Of a DNA stretch of 64,000 nt, positions 14,668 to 26,887 are shown in pieces; within the stretch, counting starts at the first letter, position 1; every line of letters starts with the position of its first letter. Made by a program: the position numbers and the translations under genes. This DNA is from Ophiodon elongatus. Lineage: Eukaryota; Chordata; Actinopteri; Perciformes; Hexagrammidae. The notes under the pieces are model-generated. The model made no database searches. It was given only the letters and a program-made list of their open reading frames with translations, and was not told the origin of the DNA. The DNA lies in NCBI GenBank assembly GCA_016806645.1, contig JACSYO010001581.1, forward strand, positions 1 to 64,000, given 5' to 3'.

Positions 14668-17600
14668 CTACAACTGCCCAGATTACCACGACATTTAGTG
14701 CGAACATTCAAAACCTCAGAGGACAATGTCTAGGGATGGTAATGATCTCTCCTCTAGCGCCACCATAAGGCCTCTGGGAAACTTATGATCACATTTCCAT
14801 CGAATGTAATGTGGATATCTATGGTCTTTGCATATTGGACCCTCCAAGGAGGCTTCGTCTTGCATCGCAATCAGGTCACATTAGCAAGTGTGTACACAGG
14901 CCATCTCTAATCAAACATGCTCATCAACAGTTCTCAAATAGGAGATCAAGTGATTCATGTAACAACATCCTCAGAACAAATTTTACATTTTTAGCACAGC
15001 CGTTATCCAGTAAATAGTGAAAGAGAAATGTGTGCTACTTTCACATCTGCTTGATGGCTCAGCAGGTTGGTTTTCTTCCAATCTTGGCAGAAGTTTGTAA
15101 TGTGATTTTGTATGTTAGTTGAAACTTTGTATACATCTCCAAAATATTTTATCATTCAATGACATATCGACACTACTGCACTTGTTCAAATTCCCAAGTA
15201 CTTGAAATGTTTTGGATGCAAAATCCAAACAGACAAGGGTGGACCCAAAGGTGTGGTTAAAAGGACCATAAAATGATCATAACATATTCAGCAGTAAAGG
15301 TCTTTTTTTTTCTCCCCGACTCTGCCAGTCCATGACGATGTGTCCTTGGGCAAGGCACTTAACCCCAAATTGCTCCCGTAGGCTGTCCTTACGGTGTATG
15401 AATGGGTATGACTGTTAGCTAGTCCTGATGGGCAGGTGGCACCTTGCATATTAGCAACTGCCATCAGTGTGTGAATGGGTGAATGATGTCATGTAGTGTT
15501 AAAGAGCTTTGAGTGGTTGACTAGAAAAGCGCTATACAAGTACAGGTCAATTTACCATTTACTTCCTTGGGTCCCCAGTAATACACCCGCCAAGTGTGAA
15601 GTCGATCAGATGAACGATTGTCGAGAAAATCAAAGGACGGAGGGAGAGACAGACAGACAGACAGACAGACAGGCAGGCAGGCAGACAGACAGGCAGGCTG
15701 TTCACATTCTGTTTCCTAACAACAGTCAATGTGGTTTCTTCTAACCATGACAACAAATATGACATCAATCTTTCCCTAACTATAACCAAGTTGTTGTGTA
15801 TAACCCAACCAAAGCGATAAGTTCACATTTTTTCAGGTCTTAAAAATAGAGGCAGGTGCCCCTGCGTACATTAAAACTGGTTTTGATGGTTGTAATCAAT
15901 CCTCCCGGTCATAATGGCATTTGGGATATCCCTTCATCAAAACTAATGCACAGTATACACTATGGCCCATCACGAGGAAGTGGCAGCCAGCTCTCTGGGA
16001 CTTGGCTAGAACTGATGGTGTTCCTGGTGTCACTACTATAGGTGGTGAAGCTCAACGTGTGCTACTGGAAAGAGAAGATTCCAGGAACATACAACGTGAA
16101 GCAGCGCTTTCCCTGCTTCTTGCTGACTGAGGGCGAGGAGTCCAAATATCACATCTACGGCCTCCCGTCCAATGAGTACCCGGGCCTAATGAAGGTATGT
16201 CACAGTACTGAACCCTCAAGAAGAAGACCCTTGATTCTGTACAGAGCCCTCAATTTCTATGGTAATAATGTCAAAAAGAGTATGCCTGATCATTTATATT
16301 TTAATGTGATTTCTTCAGTTTGCTTTTCTAGTTCATCATTTGACTTCATTATTCTACAATCTAAACCAGTGCTGTGTGTGCACTGACATAAACAAAGCTC
16401 TTGATCAAATTAAGATACAGGCACACACTGCGTATCCAATGATGTGACTTATTATAGAACACCAAAGCATGTGTTATCTTACACCCGTTAAATCATTTTG
16501 CTCACAGCATACAGTAAAAAAATGTAAAATGCAGGAGCGTGACGTTATGTAATTTATGATCAACGTGATCCTATGTAGTTTTGACTGAAAAACACTGTAT
16601 GAAATCTTTAATAATCTAGCAGCATCTTTAATAATCTTTGATAGAGTTAGCAATAAAAAGTACCCATGCTCAATTCACTACATTCAGGGGGGTTGCTGCT
16701 TCTGACTTGTTAGGATATAACCAGTTAGGTATAGTGTTAGCTGAAGCTAGCTAATAATAGCTGGATAATGCTATGTAACTGACATTACTGAGTCAGTCAC
16801 CAAAAGAGGTCAACATAAGAGAACTAATCTGAAGGATTAACAGAAGAGAATGTAGAATGCCATGTATAGTGGCTGTAGGACATTCAGATTCTCTCACGGG
16901 GATAGAATAAGATAACCATTAAAACAAACTACTATAACAACAACAAAATGGCTGTATAGCACTATCTAATGTTAACTAAGAAAGTTAATGAAACAATAGT
17001 ATCAAAAACACTTAGAAAAGAATAAAGAAATAATAACACAAATCAGAAACATCATGCAGGAGTAAGATGGAGTGGTCCGATTGACAATCAGCTCCTTTTA
17101 AGCAGGTCTGATGCTCCTCCAGCTCCTTTTGTTTGCCTTTGTCATATGAAACCAAAATGTATGTGTCCATTTATGATTTAGAGTTTGTATGTGTGTATTT
17201 TAAGTGCTAAAACCAAACCTAAACTCAGTAAATGTGGCTGCTGGTGTGGCCATCACACTCTGTAAATGGGAAAGAAACTCAGTGGCTCGGACCGAGCGAC
17301 ACAGCACTATTCCAGCCGATCAGCGACAGGGAGTGTTCACGCTCATGCTTCGGGAGGGGGGAAGGCCATGGCATAGAGACAGGCAGCGGGAGGGGCGGTA
17401 AATCTGGAAGTGGCTGTTTGAGAGTTAGGTTTAAATATCAACATTCTTTCTCCAGAATCGCACGCTCCATCTTTAATGACGACATTAAAGAAAATGATTC
17501 AGGAAAATCCTGGGAAGTACCGTTCAATCTGCCATTATCCTGTACTCATTCAACAAATCAGAAAGTAATGTCACCCCACGGTTATTTCCCCGCTGCTCCA

Positions 17601-20600
17601 CTGCGCCGGTGGATCTTACTGGAAGTGAGATGGAAGCGAGACGTGAGCCATCCACACAAACTCATCTTCTGTCAACAAAAAAAATCAAGAACTCAACAGT
17701 AACACATATTATTTGTATATACAGTATATATAAAAATATAAATAATATATAATATTCCTTGGTTTTATTTGCCTGCCCACCATAGCGAGTGAGAGGAAAC
17801 TGCCAGTAGTGAGACAGGTGAGCTCAGACAGACTGGTAGTGTTGATAAATGAATGTAGATAGGGTTAATGAGTTCAAACACATGAATAGCAGCGTGTGTG
17901 ATTTAAACAGCTGTCTAGACAGATTATGCTTCACTAAACGTGACATAAATAGACTTGAAGTGTAAATAAATGTGTGAGAGTAATGGCGGTTCTAAGGGGG
18001 AGGAGGGGGGCAGTGCCCTCTAATATTAAGCCTGGCCCCCCCTCTGGTGATGATTCATTTCATGAAATGGAGGCGTATGTTCCACGAGATGTGCGAGTGT
18101 GTTTTTGTTCCCCCACCTATCAAACTCCACTTTAAAGGTGCTGATAATAGTAGTTTGCTGCTATAGTAACGCTCTGAATATGGAGAATCTGTAATGTTCA
18201 ACATTATAAAATAATGATAGGAAAAAGAAAAACAATAACTACAAAATAAAAAATGTGGAAGCAGCTTTTTTTTTTTTTTTTAATCGTTAATTGGAATTAA
18301 AACTAATTAACAGATTTTTAGCATTAATTTATTTAACCCTGGTTACCAATAGATGACCCTCACACAAATCTGTAAATACAGGGAAGCATTTCTGCCTATT
18401 TTGGCTGGAAAGTTGCTCTTGAGAATCACATTGCCACAGTGGTACAATTGCAGTCAACTTTCAAAGAAAAACACGCTGCAAACTCAAACTGTAAAATGTG
18501 ATTTGTCCCAGCTCAGCATCAGATTAGTTGTGGGACTTATGCTGGGTTTGAAGTCATCTGATGGCACATCTCTATTTTGGGCATTATGGCGGGCCAGCAG
18601 GAGCTCACAGCCTAATAGCAGACCACATGCACAGAAGAGAGGAGTGGACAGATGGTGATGCCACGTCATATTACTCACTCCGAGACACACCAGAGCTACT
18701 GTATGTCCAATGTTTGGACCATTTAACATAGTTTGACAAAAATCAAGCAATGTTGCAGAGAAGAATATTGTAATTTCTCTGGTTTTGTTGTGTTTTTACA
18801 GCATCAACCTGTTAAAAAAATAAATAAAAGAAAACTGCAGCTCTTGTAATTGCTCAGCCTTCTCGCTGTGCCTCTGGTCTCTGGTGAGACTGTAAGTGTC
18901 AGACCTGGCTGACAGGAGCAGCACATAAAAGCAGCTTTGCAAGTTTGCTGTGTGTGGCAGTCACTCTTTTACCTTTCAAGCTGAAAACAGGAGACTAAAT
19001 AAGTAACGCAGATATGTAAGATATGTATTTCTTTCCTTATTACTAAGCTTTACATGAAACATTACCCAATGACTCTAGAGGTATTAGTTTTATTTCATAA
19101 CAGTTTTATTGTACTTATAAAATCCTTTATAATGTGTGTGATTATTGTTTCTATAGCGTTAGGAATATTTCGGAGTGCTTATGACTGTAATTATACAGTG
19201 CTATAAGCAGAATATACGCATTAGTAGTATATTTATACTGCATTATAGACATGGAATTCATCATAGAAAGTGTTACATCATTTTACTTTGTATTTAATTA
19301 TATTTCTTCACTTGAAGATGGCATGTGCTGTGTGTATACCATGTGTCTGCTCCCCTGCACAAGTTGGGAAGAGGTATTGCAAGTAGACATCATGTAATGG
19401 GGGAGGATGCATCAGCGATGTGACCATGTACCATAACGGACCAAAAGGAGATATGATATTCACCTTAAAAACAGATATATTACAGATATATATTCTGTAT
19501 TCCTACAGGTTGACTTCTGAGATTTGAATCTGAATTGTGTGTGTTTCTTAGGTCATCATAAAATAGAGGCTCATTTGGTTCTATGTTTACCGTTACTGTT
19601 AGACACTCATAGTCACGTGAGTCGTTAGTATTGTGACTCGTTAGTATGGTTAGTCACGTGAGTCGTTAGTCTTGTGACTCGTTAGTATGGTTAGTCACGT
19701 GAGTCGTTAGTCTTGTGACTCGTTAGTATGGTTAGTCACGTGAGTCGTTAGTATGGTTAGTAATGTGAGTCGTTAGTATGGTTAGTAATGTGAGTCGTTA
19801 GTATGGTTAGTAATGTGAGTCGTTAGTATGGTTAGTCACGTGAGTCGTTAGTCTCGTGACTCGTTAGTATGGTTAGTCACGTGAGTCATTAGTCACTTGA
19901 GTCATTAGTCACTCACTCAGTCGTCTCGTGAGTTGTTTGTCAGTAAAGTTAATTTCAACCACAATCTTTACCTAAACCTGACTAAATAGTTGTGTTGCCT
20001 AAACCTAAACTTCCTGTGAATATGGAAGTTTATTTTGAAAAGACAATATGTGTGTAACGAGTGGAAACTGGCACGCCGTCCGTGGCATGTCCTATACTGA
20101 TTCTAGAGGGGAACCTAGAGCGTCATAGTTTGAAGCGTAATGCCACTGACTGAGTGTCGGTATGTGTTGAGCTGGTAGTGAGAATGTGTTGGTTTATTAC
20201 CATTATGGTGATAAAGAAACAGATATAGAAGCTTTGCTCTTCTCCAAAAGATGGTCTTCTTTGCTTCCTGTCATTACACAGGGATCAATGAAGGACACTC
20301 ATTGGCGTCTTTGTCCTGCATGATATGATAATCCTAGACAGGGGCTGCTGAATGGTAAAGAGCTCATGGTGCTCTTTTGAACAGTGGACATGTGCTGACT
20401 GAGTCTCTTTGACGTGATTTGATGTGATTCAAATGTGTGGTGGTGGCAGAAATGACCCAACGACCCGTGATAACTGACTACTAAATTAAGAAATGCTGAA
20501 TTTATGTAAATAAAAGCATGCGAAAACATGAAACTATAGAAATTCAATAAATGCCAATACACCTTACAAAACACAGTCAGGGTTGGATGGTGTTCTATTG

Positions 20601-22478
20601 TGAACAACATTGGCCTACTGCTGCTGCTATTCATCTAAAGTTACAGGGCTACCGAGCTTTTAGCGTTTCATATAGAAATAATATTGATGATGTCATTCTG
20701 TGTGCAGATATGCTACCATATCGGCAGTGAGACAGACCCAGACCAGAGAGACAAGTCGACAGACAGGTCGGATATTGACATCCTCCAGCGCTACATTGCC
20801 CGCTGTTTTCCTGGCCTGGTGCCTGAACCTGCTGTGGTGGAGAGCTGCATGTACACGGTCAGTATACACACTCCACATCACTGTACATCAAAGTGTTGGG
20901 ATTTAAGCCTCAAAAGGTACAGCAGTTTGATGACATCTGTGGGTCATCAGAACATCAGAAGATTCAACCAACTGGCAGGGCTTGTTGAATGATGCACTCA
21001 TTGAAAGGCCGAATGTGATACTCACACTTCTAATGCTTCTATTTTGTTAATTAAAGTGTAACTTCACCCCAAGGTCAGAGCCTGATGCTGCTTTCCATTT
21101 GTCTAGGAAATAGTTCCAGTACAACCAATCGGAAAGCGCAGGTTTGTTTTAGCCGGTTTGCTATTATAGGCAATTCCAGTTGATAACAATTATAATTCCA
21201 GTTGATAAGACATTATGCCGTTTTCTTTGTGCATACACAGTACAGTCACATCTTTTAGATGTTTATAGCTTTAAAACGTGTTTTAGTGAGCAGTTAGCCT
21301 TTAAAGGCATCCCATGATAACCACCAGCATTTCTATAGTTTAAGATTTAGGAATTACATAAAACAAAGCAATTATTGACATTTTAACATTTCAGACCTTT
21401 TTTTTTATTGTTAAAAAGTATTAATTTAAAATATTTTTAACAGTAATAGACTTAGTTAAATTAGTAACAGAACTATCTTAAACAGCTTTAGTATGTAAGT
21501 ATAAAGAAAACTGTGAAACATTAAATACGATTCTGGCTCTTTGTGACTGATTAGAGTAATATCAGTACTTTAAAATAATATATATATATTTATATTCATA
21601 ACTCCAGGAGGCCTTTTTATTCCAATAATATTTCTGTTGAGCTGAATTCATCATACAGGAAGAATAAAAGATGTTAGTTCCAAAAGTGTCTTCTCTTCAA
21701 CACTTTTCCAAGTTTAGCAGCAGTAATCTCTTTCATTTCTGGCAGACATGTGCAACACGTTTCAAAACAGCCCAGCATAATTTGCCAGGTATATCAAATA
21801 TTAGATTAAGAACTTATAACCTTTTGTACTCACAAAGACAGAAATATGCATGTGCATTCTTTTGAGAGATTCATAAAGCTGCACGTACACCTGATTCTGT
21901 TTTATATATCTCACTGGTTTCACTTTATAAATCTAGCTAGGCACACACCGACAGGTAGCCATAAACTAATTAAACGCTATTAAACACATATCATATTGCA
22001 TATTATTATGTGCCCACTCCACCACTCACTAGACTTGTCTGACAAATGTGGCAAAGAATGTGCAGTTCTACGACTGTGTTCCAATGACTTAGTGGTACGC
22101 TACAAATTAAAGCATGGCCACAACCACGGCCATGAATGGAAAATCCAGTTACATTGTTCATATTGCATTTCAATTTTCAAATGAGTCATTCTCTCTACAG
22201 TGGTATTTCTTTATTAAATTAATGCATCAATTATTGCATTTTTATTAAAATAATTACTCAAATAATACTTACATATGTGGAAATTTATAATGCTATTGCC
22301 ATTTTCATCTTCAAGTTTACATTATCATTTTAATAAACTCTTCGATGGGCTTCCATATTTGGCAGTTAAACTGTTAATATGAAGTGTATAAGTAGCTGCC
22401 TGTATATAATTAACTACTGGAAATGACTTTCCAATGCCATTCTCAGGTGTTAGACTGTGTGTGTGTGTGTGTGTGTGC

Positions 22479-22562
<84 letters not shown>

Positions 22563-23608
22563 ACTAATTTGAGTTAAATACCTTCAGAGTGAGGGCGTTT
22601 TTGGAAAGTGAGGACATTTTGGCTGGTCCTCACTTTGGGACAGACCTTAAAAGGCCTGTTTGACAGTTCAGACCTGGTTTTAGGTTTAGGTTAGCGTTAG
22701 GGTACGAGGCTATAGGCCAGTGTTTCCCAAATTTTTATATCTAGGGACCGACTTCTTAAAAATGACAAACCATCGTGATCAAATTCACGATAGACCTGAG
22801 CGACAAATCGTGAGAAGAGCTAATTTGTGTGTTAATGAATAATCCTTACCATATTTTCCTGCCAGTTCCACATCACCTGCTATTATCTAGATATAGGTAA
22901 ACCAGACATTTAGAAGAAATGCACGTTTGATTAATCACAACTTCTGTTTTATGCATGTGTTATTGAAAACATATACACGTGTTAAATACTTTATAAATGA
23001 CACCAAATGAAGGCATTGAGGTGGAGTTATCATCTCATTCTTAAACTTAAAATGTATTTCATATACATACATACATACATACATACATACATGTACAAAC
23101 ATACAATTTGACCTCTTCATTTAACTCATCCTAAGCATTTGCATAAAGCATAAATATTTTAGGATTAAGGAAATCATTTTAGCAGCAGTGGGCTGCTGTA
23201 ACGCACCCGGGAGCATCTAGGGGTTCAGAGTCTCGATCAAACTTTGACATGATGGAATCGCCAACCATGTGGTGAAAGGAAAATTCTACCCGTGAGCAAC
23301 CCCACACTATCATCAGTTAACCAATATACCTTTGGTGGAGTTAACAGAATGTAGCTAGCCTTTCATATCAGATTCAATGCTATAAGTAGGCTACTATTAT
23401 CAGAACAATACAAACATTCAGGCTCCTTCATGTGGCTCAAAGATGTACTGCAGATACAAATGTTAAATAAAAGACTATGGAAGAAATTCTGATAATGTAT
23501 TTGGTGAGCCTAATAAAATCTCCTGCAACCCACCTGTGGCCCCCGACCCAGTCTTTTTATGACTGATGTATTAAGTCAATGAGAGTCCTTGCAAAGATAG
23601 AAGTACAC

Positions 23609-23681
<73 letters not shown>

Positions 23682-26600
23682 GTGTGTGTGTGTCGGGGGT
23701 GGGGCTTGTGCAGCCGCTCTGCCCTCCAGCAACACACACACAGCAAGCTGCTTTTACCGCGATCACATACTGAAGCTGGAGGAAAACATAATTTCTGTGA
23801 CCTTGTCCAATGCCCCTGAAAATCATGACTGTCACGCTCTTTTCTCACTCAACAGCAAGTGTTTTGTTGTATTACCAGTGACTCTTAATAGAGGACAGAG
23901 AGTTAAATTGCATGTGTCTTTTCAGTTGTGGTAACATTTTCCCTTTTGTCAGAGTTCATTATGTATTCTGCACTGGACTCTTTCATCCAGTTAAATACAT
24001 TTTCTGCTATGAGTTTGATGGAGAAAGAGTGTGTGTCCTTGTCTAATGGTTCTCGGGGAAAATCTACAATTGCTCTGTCAGTTCACTATTCATGTCTCCA
24101 TATGGTGGAATTAAGAGGCTGGAGAAAGAATATTGTGTCGTTCTTGACTAAATATGCACCAGCTATCTTGCTTTTATCGAAGTGGAGGCTGTGAGATCCC
24201 AACTCAGCCCTGTGGTTCCAAAGCCTCTCATTTTTATCTGGCTCTTTTAATGCAGCTAACGCCTGACCAGGATTTTGTCCTGGACCGTCACCCCTCCCAC
24301 AGCAACATTGTGTTTGGAGCAGGATTCTCAGGTACGTCAAAATACAACACAAAATATCGTGAACCAAATCAAAATCCATGTAAAGGATCATCTTTGATAA
24401 GCCATAAGTGTGTGAGGAGGCATCATCCCACTGTTAACATATCCACTTGACAGAACTACAGTTTGTATAGAGCGGAAGTAGACATGTCAAACTTATCGTT
24501 GTCAGCATTGGAATTAAGCTTCCTTTACTTCTCTAGCTAATATTAGCATCTGTAGCCTAGTAACAGCTGAACCCTGCAGCCGTCCAGCTGTGAGAATTTA
24601 TTTAGAGCGATTATTAGGAAGCTGTACACTTATATAAGAGTCTACAGCCACGCTAAAAGCTCTGTGAGGCTGGACTTGGCCATTGTGGTGCTTTGCACTA
24701 CATGCTTCCATGCTCACTATGTCAATGTTAACATGCTAGTGTTTACCATGTACATTATTATAGTTTAGTGCATTAGCATTCTAACATTTGCAAATTAGCA
24801 CAAAACACAAAGTAATGGAGGCTGATGGAAATGGCCTTATTTGTTTCGGCATTTGGTCGTAAACCAAAGACAAATCGTTTGTCATTTGAATTCATCCTCT
24901 GGGTACCATGAATGTCAAGTGGTGGGCTCATCATCATGGAGCACACGAGGACTGTTGACACTAGGATTAAGTGAATGTACAAATATTTAGGCCATCGCTA
25001 ATTGGCTGAGTAAGAGACAGTGGGGGGGCAGTAGAGTGAGAGTTGGTGGTTGTTGGAAAGGCTAACCAAGAAGGTGTTGGTGAGTTTTATTTTGTGTCTG
25101 TTGGGTTCCACAATGCTCTACCTCTAGTTGATCTGAGCACCGTGTGCAAATATAATGGCGAGCGTTGGTTGTTGGGCTAATGGCTGGTTGAAAAATTTTC
25201 ACATATCGGCCAAACATTATTGACACATGTAGGCTATTGCACGTCACACTTCTGTCTGCAATAGTTTATTAAATTTGAAATGCTTTTAAAAATGTTTTTT
25301 AAAAAAGCATCTGTGTTTTTGAGCCAATGAAGTCAACTAGAAATAGTCGCTGTTGAAATGAACAATGCAAACAGCTCAACAAGTCAAAGAGCAGAAAGAA
25401 GTGTATCTGGCACCTTGGACACCAGATGCGTGCTGATGAGTGCCAGCACAAAAACTGCAGCAGCCAAATGAATCCGCATCACTTGTTTCCTCCTCAACCA
25501 AGAAACTCCGAGGCACACAGTGCTCAGTGAGCAGCACGGAGCAACGAGCTGTGGATGTGTGCATCAAGCCCAGACATAAAAAGCTCCAGAGGTACATGTT
25601 TGTGGTCAGAGGAGCAAGGTCACGGTCTAACAAGGATTTATTGGACAGGAGGAAGAAAACAGAAATGACAGTATCCAGAGAGAACCAGACATTTGAATTA
25701 GAGAGAGGCTTTCATTTAATTACAAAGTTTTACCGTTATATTATTATATTTTAATTTTAGTAAGTCCATGTTTCCTAAAGCGCCCTCCCCATTTAATTAG
25801 CTGTAGATGCTGTTTGCTCCCTAATACAGACACTCCCCCACTTCCACGTTCATTTCCTGTTGAACGTGGTGCTGAATTCAGGACAGCATTAATTCTCATA
25901 CTCGCGTGATTATGAATCCTACTGCATTTCTTGGCAGAGACGGTTGGTTGAGGTTTGGCATTGGCCTCGAGTTGTAAGGGTCTGGACAGCCCATTGGTCA
26001 GGGCATAGGATCTGAACAAATCAGGTTACTGGCACCTGGACGAGCATGGACGCCTGACCAATCCTGGCACTTGAATGCGACACAGGGCGGGTCAAGCCAA
26101 GAAAAGCAGTGGGATTAATTAAAGGAAAAATGAGAACGCATGAATCCAAAAGTGTGTCCAGTAAGGCCATGACCTAGCCAGAAAACTCCAGAACTGTCCC
26201 ATTTACCCATGCACCCTTTCTTTTTCATTCACGTCAGCAGACAGACATGTCAAAGGCATTGAGCTTTCAGAAGCAGTTACTACCAACAACTGTGAGATGT
26301 AGTGCCTGAATGCATCATCTCAAAGGTGCTCTAAGCTCTAAGCCGTCCTGACTCATAAACTGACAAACATGTACAATTAAAAAGCTGTGAAATCACTGAA
26401 AGAAATATTTTTTTTGAATTTTGACATGCTAGCAGTGTTTTTGCCCCTTTTGTTTTTGCTAAGCTTGACCAAAATGTCCCTGACCTCTGTAGTTACTGCA
26501 CAGAGATGAAACTGATATTATCCTCTCATCTAACTCAGGGTTAGATGGCAATGTCAGGCTGTTCCTGGAACAGTATTTGTTTATAGTACACTGAACCTTT

Positions 26601-26840
26601 TATGGAACATAGGAAAAAAAGAGGATTTCACATTTGTAATTTCATTTCTAGGGCATTCTCCCTTTCATATTCCCAGGGCGTCAAATACCCACAAGTCCCT
26701 CAGCGTCTGATACAGACGAACAGGAAACCCTTCAGCATCTTTACAAGACACCAGGATTCAAGTAACTACAGTGTAAACTCATCGGTGTCCTTTTGAGATG
26801 CTCAGAGAAACAGCTCCTGGAGTGTGATGATGTAAAGACC

Positions 26841-26887
<47 letters not shown>

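Larger units (their letters stand above)
13229..16041 (+). other. pipox: pipox intron 4
   Basis: Non-coding DNA with a (CA)n microsatellite, a SINE-like repeat, an (ACAG)n tract and, at 13920-14290, a moderately GC-rich segment that I cannot assign. Confidence 0.8.
20858..24255 (+). other. pipox: pipox intron 6
   Basis: AT-rich non-coding DNA holding two long (GT)n tracts, an (ATAC)n tract and a repeat-like segment after the first GT tract. The only other assigned item is the interspersed segment 22562-22720. Confidence 0.8.

Noticed and set aside
23557..23934. Several ORFs with long CV or TH dipeptide repeats
   Set aside because: They are translations of a (GT)n microsatellite; similar artefacts occur at 14481-14768, 26741-26987, 50664-51088 and 50920-51288.
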